From assembly GCF_001375535.1 (NCBI RefSeq), contig NZ_LN831197.1:3753064-3817063 (forward strand): a stretch of 64,000 nt of DNA, in the 5' to 3' direction. The translations under genes and the position numbers were made by a program. The notes below the pieces were generated by a model, which was given only the letters and a program-made list of their open reading frames with translations, did not search any database and was not told where the DNA came from. Numbering within the stretch: the first letter of the stretch is position 1; each line of letters starts with the position of its first letter. Of the stretch, positions 28,059 to 37,195 are shown one piece after another. The DNA comes from Bacillus niameyensis. GTDB lineage: Bacteria > Bacillota > Bacilli > Bacillales > Bacillaceae_C.

Positions 28059-29541
28059 AGTGATGCTTGTCGATGATGAACCGCTGATCACTAAAGGACT
28101 GGAAGCACTGTTAGACTGGGAAGATTATGGCTTTGAAATTGTTCACATCGCCGAAGATGGAGAAGAGGCACTTGAATACTTAAAAGAACATCCGATCCAT
28201 CTGCTCGTTACTGATATTTTAATGCCAAAAAGAACAGGCTTAAGTCTGATCGAAGAAGCTAAAAAAATACAGCCGCAATTGAAATTCATCGTTTTATCTG
28301 GCTATCAAGAATTTGACTATGTCAAAAAAGGTATGGTTTTAGGGATTGAGAATTATTTATTGAAGCCTGTCGATGAAGAGGAACTTTTAAAAACAGTTCA
28401 AGCCGTAAGTATAAAATTGTCTACCGCGCATGATGAGAACGCCGAATTCACTACGTTAAAAGACAATATATTATGGCGACTACTAAATGGTGAAATTCAG
28501 AAAAACGAATGGCATGAACGGTTATCATTGTACGGTATGAATTTTAGCCAACCATTTTATTGTGTGTCCATTCTCGAATACGAACGGGAAAATGATAAAC
28601 ATATTAGTAAAAGCTTACGCGCTCAAATTGAAGAGAATTACCCAGCAACCTGTCTACATAGTCCTGATCAGGAACTGCTCATCATTTTTGATTCGGATGA
28701 TGAAGAAAAGCTGTATGATTATAATCAGCAGTTAGCCGACTTTTTGAAAGAGAGTGAGACAGGAAAATTTTATTTATCCATGGGTAAAGTAGCTGAATCT
28801 ATGGATGAATTAGAAGAGAGCTATTTGGAGGCTAGGGAATTATCTCTGTATCAAATTACAATTGAACCTAATTCCCTTATTTCAGATCGGGTGAGCTTTG
28901 ATCGGCAAGGATTATTAAGCGTACAGCAAAGCTTCCAAGAAGGGATGGCGAAGCGAATACTTCGTTCAAAGGAAGAGGCTTTTGTAGGAATTGACCTTTT
29001 TTATCAAACTTTAATGCAACAAGAATTCGTCGCGCCTGCTGTTGCTCGAAAGTACACGATCGATATCATTTCTTATATTCACCATTCCATCCGTGATGTT
29101 AAACATTATCATCATACGGGCGCTATTGAAAAAGTAGTGTTCGCGGTTGATATTGAACAAATGAGAGAGATATTAAGTGACTATTGCAGCGAATTAATTG
29201 ATACGATTGATAATCGCCAAGAAAATAGAAGCCCAATTGTCCAAAACGTACTTGAGTACATGCATGCTCATTATGATGAGGAACTTTCATTAAAAACATT
29301 GAGCCAACGTTTTCATGTAAACCCAATCTATCTCGGTCAATTATTTCAAAAGGAAATCGGCGTTGTTTTTTCTGAATACATTAATCGCTATCGACTTGAA
29401 AAAGCGAAAGAATTATTAAAAACAACCCATTTACGAGCAGGTGAAATCGGTAAAAAAGTCGGTTACGCCGACACAGCCTATTTCTATAAGCAATTTAAAA
29501 AGAATGTGGGAGCTACGCCGACTGAGTGGAGAAACTTGTAA
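28051..29541 (+). CDS. YesN-type response regulator (REC + AraC)
   Basis: This 496-aa regulator has a receiver domain at residues 1-120 with DDE (9-10), phospho-acceptor D55 in VTDILMPK and the conserved K in LLKPVDEEE. The middle region is poorly conserved. A C-terminal AraC pair of helix-turn-helix motifs spans about residues 395-496 (LSLKTLSQRFHVNPIYLGQL, then KVGYADTAYFYKQFKK). It is translationally coupled to the kinase. The 20-bp direct repeats upstream of the three DUF3502 transporter units are plausible targets; this is inference. Confidence 0.93.
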   Translation: MFKVMLVDDEPLITKGLEALLDWEDYGFEIVHIAEDGEEALEYLKEHPIHLLVTDILMPKRTGLSLIEEAKKIQPQLKFIVLSGYQEFDYVKKGMVLGIENYLLKPVDEEELLKTVQAVSIKLSTAHDENAEFTTLKDNILWRLLNGEIQKNEWHERLSLYGMNFSQPFYCVSILEYERENDKHISKSLRAQIEENYPATCLHSPDQELLIIFDSDDEEKLYDYNQQLADFLKESETGKFYLSMGKVAESMDELEESYLEARELSLYQITIEPNSLISDRVSFDRQGLLSVQQSFQEGMAKRILRSKEEAFVGIDLFYQTLMQQEFVAPAVARKYTIDIISYIHHSIRDVKHYHHTGAIEKVVFAVDIEQMREILSDYCSELIDTIDNRQENRSPIVQNVLEYMHAHYDEELSLKTLSQRFHVNPIYLGQLFQKEIGVVFSEYINRYRLEKAKELLKTTHLRAGEIGKKVGYADTAYFYKQFKKNVGATPTEWRNL

Positions 29542-29569
29542 CAAATCAGTTTGTAATATGGCGGAGTTG

Positions 29570-29695
29570 GAAAACTTAAAAATCATGGCTATTGTGATTT
29601 GAAAGATTAAGTTTAGAAGGCAAAAGAAAAAATAACGAACTCGAAAGAAAAATGGTAAACTCAAAAGATTAAGTGAAGAAATCGAAAGAATAGCT
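29570..29695. repeat. 20-21 bp phased degenerate array R5
   Basis: Units related to AACTCGAAAGATTA (reverse complement of the R3 core TAATCTTTCGAGTT) place the GA of CGAAAG at about 29601, 29622, 29643, 29663 and 29684. It lies between the YesN-type gene and GH1. Confidence 0.65.
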
Positions 29696-29753
29696 TGCAC
29701 ATGAAAAAATAAAGCATCCAGCTAGCATTCAGCTAAGAAAGGATATGAGAGAG

Positions 29754-31157
29754 ATGGAGAAAAAGTTTTATCAATTTCCAAAGGATTTTTGGTGGGGTTC
29801 AGCATCTTCTGCTACGCAAATGGAAGGTGGCGCTCATGAAGGTGGAAAGGGCGAAAATATTTGGGATCATTGGTTCAAAGAAGAACCTAACCGCTTCTTT
29901 AACGGAGTCGGCCCCGAGAACACGTCTGACTTTTATCACCAATATTTAGAGGATATTAAGTTAATGAAGGAGCTTGGACATAATAGCTTCCGCCCTTCGA
30001 TTTCATGGTCAAGACTTATTCCGGATGGCGATGGAGAAGTAAATCAGGAAGCCGTCGATTTTTATCGAAATGTTTTTCAAACGATGCTCGACAATGATGT
30101 AGAACCTTTTGTGAACTTATACCACTTTGATATGCCGATTGCGATGCAAAATAAAGGTGGCTGGACAAGCCGTGATGTTGTAAATGCCTATGTTCGCTAT
30201 GCGACGATTTGTTTTGAGCAATTTGGTGATTTAGTGAAAAAGTGGTTTACCCATAATGAACCGGTAGTTCCTGTAGAAGGGCAATACTTATATGGCTTCC
30301 ATTATCCAGGTGAACTTGATTTCCAAAAAGCTGTACAAGCAGGATTCAACGCTGTTCTTGCAGGGGCTAAAGCAGTTCAAGCTTTTAAGGCAGACGGTTA
30401 CGAAGGAGAAATCGGGGTTATTTTGAACTTAACACCTTCTTACCCGCGTAGCCAACATCCAGCAGACTTAAAAGCTGCTCATATCGCTGATCTCTTTTTC
30501 AATCGTTCTTTCTTAGATCCATTTGTAAAGGGAGAGTTTCCTCAGGATTTAATTGAGCTTTTAAAAGAGGAAGGATTCATGCCGATTGTTGAAGAGGGTG
30601 ACCTTGAACTAATCAAGAACAACACCGTTGATTTGTTAGGTATTAACTATTATCAACCACGCCGTATCAAAGCGAAAGAGCATCTGCCTAATCCGCATGC
30701 TCCATTCATGCCAGACCGATTCTTTGATTACTTTAATGAAATGCACGGTAGAAAAATGAATCCGTACCGCGGTTGGGAAATCTATGAAAAAGGGATTTAT
30801 GATATTTTAGTTAACGTTCGTGAAAATTACGGTAATATCCCTTGCTTCATTTCCGAAAATGGAATGGGTGTTGAAAACGAAGAACGTTTCCTTAATGAAA
30901 ATGGACAAATTCAAGATGATTATCGGATTGAGTTTTATAAAGAGCATTTAAAATGGGTTCATAAAGCTTTGGAAGAAGGAACCAATGTAAAAGGATTCCA
31001 GTGCTGGACGTTTATTGACAATTGGTCATGGTTAAATGCCTATAAAAATCGATATGGCTTAGTCTCACTTGATTTAAATAATAACTTTAAACGTACGATT
31101 AAAAAGAGCGGAGAATGGTACCGAGAACTATCCCACAACAACGGATTCGAAGACTAA
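29754..31157 (+). CDS. GH1 glycosidase (phospho-beta-glucosidase-like)
   Basis: This is a 467-aa GH1 enzyme with acid/base Glu in THNEP near residue 173 and nucleophile Glu in ISENGMG near 372; no signal peptide. Near the C-terminus, NWSWLNAYKNRYGL has Ser where beta-glucosidases carry Glu and Tyr where they carry Phe, as in 6-phospho-glycosidases. However, the phosphate-binding Lys of that group (YEKRY in LacG) is shifted or replaced by Asn (YKNRY). Specificity is therefore open: 6-phospho sugars, or the Man-beta-1,4-GlcNAc core. ATG 29745 is only two bases after AAAGGA, so I prefer ATG 29754, ten bases after it. Confidence 0.88.
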   Translation: MEKKFYQFPKDFWWGSASSATQMEGGAHEGGKGENIWDHWFKEEPNRFFNGVGPENTSDFYHQYLEDIKLMKELGHNSFRPSISWSRLIPDGDGEVNQEAVDFYRNVFQTMLDNDVEPFVNLYHFDMPIAMQNKGGWTSRDVVNAYVRYATICFEQFGDLVKKWFTHNEPVVPVEGQYLYGFHYPGELDFQKAVQAGFNAVLAGAKAVQAFKADGYEGEIGVILNLTPSYPRSQHPADLKAAHIADLFFNRSFLDPFVKGEFPQDLIELLKEEGFMPIVEEGDLELIKNNTVDLLGINYYQPRRIKAKEHLPNPHAPFMPDRFFDYFNEMHGRKMNPYRGWEIYEKGIYDILVNVRENYGNIPCFISENGMGVENEERFLNENGQIQDDYRIEFYKEHLKWVHKALEEGTNVKGFQCWTFIDNWSWLNAYKNRYGLVSLDLNNNFKRTIKKSGEWYRELSHNNGFED

Positions 31158-31163
31158 GGTAAA

Positions 31164-31232
31164 ATTCGACAAAAACCGGGGCGTGCCTGTCACCTGTCGA
31201 ATTCGACAAAATTCGGGGCGTGCCAGGCACCC
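31164..31232. repeat. Two copies of GGGGCGTGCC dispersed repeat
   Basis: Copy 1 (31164-31194) and copy 2 (31201-31232) share ATTCGACAAAA..CGGGGCGTGCC and end in a small palindrome around GTGCC(T/A)G(T/G)CAC. Copy 3 is at 32188. They lie between GH1 and ROK genes with no coding potential and resemble short REP-like elements common in bacilli. Confidence 0.7.
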
Positions 31233-31254
31233 CCTTTTATAAGGGGGTTGAACT

Positions 31255-32157
31255 ATGAGAAAGATGTATTCCGTTATGGATATCGGCGGTACGTTTGTGA
31301 AGGCGGCCATCATGAATGATGAAGGAGAAATTTTAGTTGAGGAAAAAGTTCCAACTCCTCCATCGGGGAACGGAGAAATTTTTACAACAATCCGCAACAT
31401 TGTTCAAAAACAAAAAGAGCAATATCCTGAAGTCGATGGTTTGGCATTAAGTGTACCAGGTGCTGTTAATGTAAAAGATGGCTATGTTTCTTACGCTGGA
31501 TCTGTGCTGGACATTATTGATGTGAAGATAAAGGAAGAACTCGCTGATTTACGTATGCCAATCGAGGTTGAGAATGATGCAAATTGTGCGGCGCTTGCCG
31601 AAAAGTGGAAAGGCAATGCCCAAGAGGCGGAAACCTTCCTTTGTGTTACAATCGGGACTGGAATTGGTGGAGCGATTTATATGAATGACGGGATTGTTCA
31701 TGGGATGGAAGGCATGGCGGGAGAATTTGGGCTGATGATGCTTGATACAAATGTGGAAATCCCGGAATTGCTAGAGAATCGTAATTTCAGTCGATATGCT
31801 TCAACTTGGAACATGGTTTATCGCTTAAACCAACATTTCGGTGAAGAAAAGACAGGGGAAGAATGGTTTGAACTGTATGACAAGGGCAATGAAGAAGTCG
31901 CTAGTATAGTGCACAATTTTTATGACCGCTTGGCGATCGGGATCATTAATCTCATGCATATTTTTGCTCCTGAGAAAATTGTTGTCGGCGGTGGAATCAG
32001 TTCCCGTCCAGAGTTAATCCCTTATGTAAGAAAGCGCGTCGATGAAGTACCTACAGCGGTTGCGAGAAAAGTTGTGATCGAAGACTGCTTGCAAAAGAAC
32101 AAAGCCGGACTTATCGGGGCACTATATCATTTTAGAAAAATGCAAGGTGAAGCTTAA
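31255..32157 (+). CDS. ROK-family sugar kinase 1
   Basis: This 300-aa ROK protein without a DNA-binding domain, hence a kinase rather than a repressor, has an N-terminal phosphate loop MDIGGTFVKAAI, the substrate-side segment ENDANCAALAE and TIGTGIGGAIY. AAGGGGGTTG precedes the ATG. ROK kinases phosphorylate glucose, mannose, N-acetylmannosamine or similar sugars; the adjoining glycosidases suggest mannose or a GlcNAc-containing product. It is separated from GH1 by dispersed repeats only. Confidence 0.88.
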   Translation: MRKMYSVMDIGGTFVKAAIMNDEGEILVEEKVPTPPSGNGEIFTTIRNIVQKQKEQYPEVDGLALSVPGAVNVKDGYVSYAGSVLDIIDVKIKEELADLRMPIEVENDANCAALAEKWKGNAQEAETFLCVTIGTGIGGAIYMNDGIVHGMEGMAGEFGLMMLDTNVEIPELLENRNFSRYASTWNMVYRLNQHFGEEKTGEEWFELYDKGNEEVASIVHNFYDRLAIGIINLMHIFAPEKIVVGGGISSRPELIPYVRKRVDEVPTAVARKVVIEDCLQKNKAGLIGALYHFRKMQGEA

Positions 32158-32187
32158 GATCAGTAGCTTTAATACATGAAATGAAAA

Positions 32188-32216
32188 TCGACAAAATTCG
32201 GGGCGTGCCTGGCACC
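32188..32216. repeat. Third copy of GGGGCGTGCC dispersed repeat
   Basis: TCGACAAAATTCGGGGCGTG then CCTGGCACC, nearly identical to copy 2 at 31201; the core GTGCCTGGCAC is a perfect palindrome except for its centre. Confidence 0.7.
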
Positions 32217-32268
32217 TTTATGATAAGATAGAGATGAAAAAATTAACTTGAGATGGAGTGTTAATCAC

Positions 32269-33141
32269 ATGCTGGGAGCAATTGAAGCAGGTGGGACAAA
32301 GTTTGTTTGTGCTGTTGGAAATGAAGATGGTACATTAATTGAACGGATTCAACTTGATACGTTGACACCAGAAGAAACAATGCCAAAAGTGATTGAGTTT
32401 TTTCAAAAACATACAGTTACAGCAATTGGTATTGGTTCTTTCGGTCCCGTCGATATCGATAAAAGCAGTTCAACATATGGAAATATAACTTCCACGCCGA
32501 AACCAGGCTGGACAAATTATCCATTTTTACAAACGATGAAAGATGCATTGAATGTACCGATGGAATTCAATACGGATGTGAACGCAGCGGCATTAGGTGA
32601 ACTCATGCTTGGGGCTGCAAAAGGTGAAGAAAGTTGCTTGTACATAACAGTCGGCACTGGAATTGGTGCAGGCGCGGTTGTTCAAGGTGAATTATTACAA
32701 GGTTTATCCCACCCAGAAATGGGACATATTCTAGTGCGCAAGCATCCTGAAGACAACTATGAAGGTTTCTGCCCATATCATCACGATTGTTTGGAAGGAA
32801 TCGCAGCGGGTCCTGCCATTGAAAAACGTTGGGGAAAAAAAGGGATAGAACTTCAAGATCAGCAAGAAGTATGGGAACTTGAAGCTTATTACTTGGCCCA
32901 AGCATTAATGCAATATATTTTAATTATCTCACCGAAAAAAATCATCATGGGCGGCGGCGTTATGAAACAAAAACAACTCTTCCCACTCGTCCAGAAAAAA
33001 CTACAAGAATTGTTGAACGGCTATGTAGCCCTTCCACAAATCACTGAACAAATTGAGAACTACATCGTTCCACCTGCACTTGGAGATAATGCGGGAATTA
33101 CAGGAGCACTCATGCTAGCTAAGCGAGCATTAGAAGCATAA
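32269..33141 (+). CDS. ROK-family fructokinase/mannokinase (GmuE-like)
   Basis: This 290-aa ROK kinase resembles the GmuE/ScrK fructokinases: AIEAGGTKFVCAVG at the N-terminus, NTDVNAAALGE with catalytic Asp, TVGTGIGAGAV, and the Cys/His cluster GFCPYHHDCLEG that binds zinc. The frame is open from 32248, but ATG 32269 has GATGGAGTG at a reasonable distance and starts the conserved domain. In B. subtilis, gmuE belongs to a glucomannan operon, which supports a mannose or fructose substrate here. Terminator at 33153. Confidence 0.88.
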   Translation: MLGAIEAGGTKFVCAVGNEDGTLIERIQLDTLTPEETMPKVIEFFQKHTVTAIGIGSFGPVDIDKSSSTYGNITSTPKPGWTNYPFLQTMKDALNVPMEFNTDVNAAALGELMLGAAKGEESCLYITVGTGIGAGAVVQGELLQGLSHPEMGHILVRKHPEDNYEGFCPYHHDCLEGIAAGPAIEKRWGKKGIELQDQQEVWELEAYYLAQALMQYILIISPKKIIMGGGVMKQKQLFPLVQKKLQELLNGYVALPQITEQIENYIVPPALGDNAGITGALMLAKRALEA

Positions 33142-33152
33142 AGAAATGAGAT

Positions 33153-33187
33153 AAAAAGACGGCAAACGTTGCTGTCTTTTTATTTTT
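33153..33187 (+). terminator. Terminator after ROK genes
   Basis: AAAAAGAC and GTCTTTTT flank an inner GCAA/TTGC stem; T-rich tail. Confidence 0.8.
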
Positions 33188-33207
33188 TGGTCTGCTATTT
33201 GATATGT

Positions 33208-33450
33208 GCCATCTTTCGAATTTGTGCAGAATCTTTTGGGAATGTGGATAATTTTCCGAATTTGTGGATTAATCTTTTAAAATTGTGGATAATCTTTTGA
33301 ATTTTAGGAGTAATCTTTTACAACTGTGGATAATCTTTCGAGTTTAAGGATTAATCTTTTAATAATGTGAATAACCTTCCGGGTTTGGAAAGTATTCTAT
33401 TAAAAATCTGAAAAACTCTCGAGTTGGAGCAGCAATCTCTTAATAACATC
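33208..33450. repeat. 20.3-bp phased degenerate array R3
   Basis: About twelve units of the type TAATCTTTCGAATTTGTGGA put their central dinucleotide at 33218, 33238, 33258, 33279, 33299, 33320, 33340, 33361, 33381, 33401, 33421 and 33441. CGA-type and TAA/TGA-type units tend to alternate. The array fills most of the gene-free stretch 33142-33574. Confidence 0.8.
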
Positions 33451-33574
33451 AAAAATTTGCTGGCTTCCTACTTAGTGTGCCACGATCACATTTAAAAATA
33501 TCTTACGGTGCGATTCCTATTATAAAGTGTTACAATATGTTTGCGGTAACAACTTTAAAGGAAGGGGTAGTTGA

Positions 33575-36262
33575 ATGAATACTTCTGTAAAAGAAAAAAC
33601 TCGATTATCAATCGAAACACCACGTGGTCCTGATCAGCCTTATTTGCACGGGTATAATGCGGACGAATTGAAAAATTGGAGTCCCGAAACGGATCCGTAT
33701 GCAAAATATTTCCGTTCTCATGTCCCAATAGCGAAACGGATCGAGCCGTTCCAACCGACGCAGGCGCATCCGAATTTAACATCAAAGGCCAATGTGTTAA
33801 GTCTTTCTGCTGATTACGATAAAGAAGAGTGGTTTGAAGCCTACCGTTATAATGATTCATTTAGTCGGAACATTTTGAAGTTCTGGCAATATCACGATAT
33901 TTATGGGAGCTGGCATGGCTTACCTGTGTATGGCTCATCGAAGGAAGAGCTTGAACATGGCGTTATCAATCTACCGAATCCAGCTTATACAGATGCGGCT
34001 CATCGAAACGGCGTACTCAGCCTAGGCGGTTGGTTTTGGCCACGTAAGATCGAGTTTGCTGATTTGCTAGAAAAAACGCCTGAAGGTCGATTCCTAGTAG
34101 CGGAAAAAATGATCGAAATGGCGGAATATTTTGGGTTTGACGGGTATTTTATTAATCAGGAAGCAACTATTGAAGAAGAGCATGCGGCTCAATTAATGGA
34201 AATGCTCAAAATTATGAGAGAAAGAGGTCTATATTTCTCTTGGTATGACAGTCTTGCTCCAGATGGAAAGCTTTACTATGTTAATGGTTTTAATGATGTA
34301 AACGCTCCATGGGTAATCGATAAGAAGGACGGACGCCAGCCGAACGACAGTATTTTTATGAATTATGCCTATACACCGAAACGTCTAGATGATGCAGCTG
34401 CATATGCACACGAATTGGAGTTGGATCCGTATGAAGCACTGTATGCAGGGATTGAAAATGATAAGTTTCGATTCGAGCGTGGAATGGAGTTAGAGGCTAT
34501 TTTTAAAGATAACGCAGAAAAAACTCCGCGGACAAGTCTTGCTCTGTTTGGAACGGACATGGTTTGGAATCGTGGTCCTAATCAGTTCGATCCGAATATG
34601 CAGCCATATATGGAAGAGCGCGAATGTGCGTATTGGTCAGGACCAAATCAAAATCCTACAAAGAGTGGAAGAGTACCGAATTCAGAAGCTTTAAGCTGGC
34701 CTGGAATTGCTCATTTTATTCCGGAACGATCGGTCATCGGTTCCTTTCCGTTTGTGACACGCTTTAATAATGGTCATGGACTAGCATTTTTCATTAATGG
34801 GGAAAAGGCAAGTTCAACGCAATGGAATAATGTAGGAGTACAAGATCTCTTACCAACATGGCAATGGTGGTCGGAACTTTCAGTTGGTTACGATTACAGT
34901 AAAGCATGGAATGGTGGGGCTTCGTTAAAAGTTTCTGGAAAACTAGAAAAAAATCAGTCTAACACACTTCGTTTATATAAAACAGAACTTCTCGTAAGTG
35001 AAAAAACGGAATTGTCGTTAACGTATCAAATTGAGAATGCGGCGATCCAAGCAATGCTAATTTTTAAAGATGAACCAGAATCTCCTGTTTTTATCGATCT
35101 GGATAGCAAAAAAAGCACGGATTGGCAAACGAGTCAACTCCAATTAGACCGTTTTGCAGGCCGAACAATCGCTGTCATTGGCTTCAATTTTGTAGCCGCT
35201 TCCGAGTTTACTGCTCATCTTGGAGAATTAAAATTGACGGACGGTTTATTTGCAAAACCTGCACAACCAACAGGATTTGCGGTGGAGAAGGCTTATTATG
35301 ATGAAAAACAAGCTTCACTGTTTTTACGTTGGGATTTTGAAAAGGATCCGAATGTTTGGCACTATGATGTGTATCGACTTCATGAAGGTAAACGTGCATT
35401 TTTAGGGCGTATTTATGATGGCGTTTTCTATGTGAAATCGCTGGAATTAAACGGGGATTCACAACCTAAATTAGAGCTGATCGCAGTCGGAAAAGATGGT
35501 CAAGAAAGTTCAGCAGCACAATTAGTGTGGAAGCTTGATGAGGCAATCGAAGCCGAGTACTCATATGGCCCATTCCCTGTGACCGCCATCGGCTTCCATA
35601 GTGATCAGAAACTTGCTATGGAAATCGGTTGGACACGCTATGTGTATGCTTTCGCTCGGCCTACTTATGCAACGAATATTGCACTGAACTGGTCTTCAAG
35701 CGATGAATCTGTTGCAACGGTCAATCAGCGTGGCATGGTTACAGCAACAGGTGTTGGTACAACGATCATTACTGCTCAAGCAGGAGAAATCAATGGTGAA
35801 GAAGGCAAAAAGGTGGAAATACCTGTTTCTGTGACAAAACCAATCAAGCCTATTGATGGAATCGTGATTAAAGCGGAAAAATACGATGATTCTAACGGTA
35901 TTTTTAATCCTTTAACATATTTAAATGTACGTGATTTGAACTTCGCTAATTGGGTCGCTTATCATAATATTGATTTTGGTAAAAATGGAGTATCTCATTT
36001 AACCGTACATGCCGCTGTCAAAGAAGCTGGTACAAAGATGGCTATTCGCCTAGGTAATGGTGAAGGGCGGTTACTTGTCGAGATGGATTTAGAGAAAAAG
36101 TCAGGGCTAGGAGCACCTCATTACCATATCTATCAAATCGAGTTACCAGAAAAATTAACTGGTGTTGAAACACTACACATTACATTTACTAACCCGTCTT
36201 CAAGAAGCTGGATGATCCGGGATAATGGAATTGTGGATGTCGATTGGTTCCAGTTTAAATGA
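33575..36262 (+). CDS. GH85 endo-beta-N-acetylglucosaminidase without signal peptide
   Basis: This 895-aa GH85 enzyme has catalytic GFDGYFINQE (N194, E196). It shares with the secreted enzyme the preceding AAHRNGV and later FNNGHG and ImageTW-type segments (LPTWQWW). The N-terminus MNTSVKEKTRLSIETPRGPD is hydrophilic, so export is not predicted. After the catalytic part come beta-sandwich regions, a bacterial Ig-like (Big_2) domain around residues 700-755 with WSSSDESVATVNQRGMVTAT, and a C-terminal CBM6-like domain. Ig and CBM domains are unusual in a cytoplasmic enzyme. It may cut imported chitobiose-containing glycans, or be exported by another route. AAGGAAGGGG precedes ATG. Confidence 0.9.
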   Translation: MNTSVKEKTRLSIETPRGPDQPYLHGYNADELKNWSPETDPYAKYFRSHVPIAKRIEPFQPTQAHPNLTSKANVLSLSADYDKEEWFEAYRYNDSFSRNILKFWQYHDIYGSWHGLPVYGSSKEELEHGVINLPNPAYTDAAHRNGVLSLGGWFWPRKIEFADLLEKTPEGRFLVAEKMIEMAEYFGFDGYFINQEATIEEEHAAQLMEMLKIMRERGLYFSWYDSLAPDGKLYYVNGFNDVNAPWVIDKKDGRQPNDSIFMNYAYTPKRLDDAAAYAHELELDPYEALYAGIENDKFRFERGMELEAIFKDNAEKTPRTSLALFGTDMVWNRGPNQFDPNMQPYMEERECAYWSGPNQNPTKSGRVPNSEALSWPGIAHFIPERSVIGSFPFVTRFNNGHGLAFFINGEKASSTQWNNVGVQDLLPTWQWWSELSVGYDYSKAWNGGASLKVSGKLEKNQSNTLRLYKTELLVSEKTELSLTYQIENAAIQAMLIFKDEPESPVFIDLDSKKSTDWQTSQLQLDRFAGRTIAVIGFNFVAASEFTAHLGELKLTDGLFAKPAQPTGFAVEKAYYDEKQASLFLRWDFEKDPNVWHYDVYRLHEGKRAFLGRIYDGVFYVKSLELNGDSQPKLELIAVGKDGQESSAAQLVWKLDEAIEAEYSYGPFPVTAIGFHSDQKLAMEIGWTRYVYAFARPTYATNIALNWSSSDESVATVNQRGMVTATGVGTTIITAQAGEINGEEGKKVEIPVSVTKPIKPIDGIVIKAEKYDDSNGIFNPLTYLNVRDLNFANWVAYHNIDFGKNGVSHLTVHAAVKEAGTKMAIRLGNGEGRLLVEMDLEKKSGLGAPHYHIYQIELPEKLTGVETLHITFTNPSSRSWMIRDNGIVDVDWFQFK

Positions 36263-36269
36263 TAGGAAA

Positions 36270-36306
36270 GGCAGCACCCGAATTGACCGGACGTGCTGCC
36301 TTTTTA
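36270..36306 (+). terminator. Terminator after second GH85
   Basis: GGCAGCAC (36270-36277) and GTGCTGCC (36293-36300) plus TTTTT. Confidence 0.92.
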
Positions 36307-36331
36307 TTTGATCTGGATAATCCTACTATGA

Positions 36332-36550
36332 TTAATTTCGCGAGTTTCGGCGATAATTTATTGAGTTGGCTAGTAATTTCACGAGCTTCGGCGGTAATTT
36401 ATTGAGATGGCCAATAATCTCGCGAACTTCTGCAATAATTTATCGAGTTGGCCAATAATTTCGCGAGCTCCAGCGATAATTTATCGAGAAGGCTAGTAAT
36501 CTCGCGAAATCACCGATAATCTTTCAACTTGGTTAAATTATCTTTCAGAA
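36332..36550. repeat. 20.5-bp phased degenerate array R4
   Basis: Eleven units beginning TAATTT or TAATCT alternate between a CGCGAG type and an ATTGAG/ATCGAG type. The central G falls at 36342, 36363, 36383, 36404, 36424, 36445, 36465, 36486, 36506, about 36526 and 36547. The real period is a 41-bp dimer. It lies between the convergent ends of the GH85 gene and yvyE. Confidence 0.85.
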
Positions 36551-36556
36551 TTAACC

Positions 36557-37195
36557 TCACAAAATCAGGTCATTTTCCAAATACAATGTTTCCCCTTCGG
36601 AAATTTCTGCTTGTCCATTCGTCATATCGGTGATCCACTCTTGGAAAGCTGAAATTCCAGCTTCCTCTACATAGACTTCAATTTCAACGAGATCAGCGTA
36701 GTGGATTTCCTTTAGCTGATATATAGAAGAACGTAATTCGTTTTCGAGTTTACCGAGCCAAGTATAGTCTACTTTTATATGCATGACTGTCGCAAGTTTC
36801 CGTTCCACGACACCTACTGCATTAATCCCTTCTGAAGTAGCTTTACCGTATGCGCGAATTAATCCGCCTGCTCCGAGTTTAATGCCGCCAAAGTACCTTG
36901 TAACTACTACGACAGTATCTTTTAGTTCTCTTTTCTTTAACACTTCCAAAATGGGAACTCCTGCTGTGCCACTTGGTTCACCATCATCATTTGCCTTTTG
37001 GATTTGATCATTTTCTCCAATTAAATAGGCGGAACAATTATGAGTAGCGTTCCAATGTAATTTTTTAATATCTTGAATGAAAGCCTGTGCTTCTTCCTCT
37101 GTTTCGACACGGGCAACATGAGCAATAAACCTTGACTTTTGGATGACGATTTCATGTTCGCCCTGCTCTTTTACAGTAAAATAGTACGGAAGCAA
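36557..37195 (-). CDS. yvyE: YigZ/IMPACT family protein YvyE
   Basis: This 212-aa member of UPF0029/YigZ has the motif KSRFIAHV, then HNCSAYLIG and NDDGEPSGTAG, then RYFGGIKLGAGGLIRAYG, followed by the YigZ C-terminal domain. It is related to the N-terminal domain of eukaryotic IMPACT, possibly involved in translation or proteolysis control. On the minus strand it starts at TTG preceded by AAAGGAGC. In B. subtilis it is also the divergent neighbour of degS. A 510-base divergent region separates the two. Confidence 0.92.
   Translation of the reverse strand: MLPYYFTVKEQGEHEIVIQKSRFIAHVARVETEEEAQAFIQDIKKLHWNATHNCSAYLIGENDQIQKANDDGEPSGTAGVPILEVLKKRELKDTVVVVTRYFGGIKLGAGGLIRAYGKATSEGINAVGVVERKLATVMHIKVDYTWLGKLENELRSSIYQLKEIHYADLVEIEVYVEEAGISAFQEWITDMTNGQAEISEGETLYLENDLIL

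Noticed and set aside
36557-37195. tRNA or rRNA genes anywhere in the window
   Set aside because: I looked for T-loop and CCA-end patterns in the intergenic gaps and saw none that I could support.
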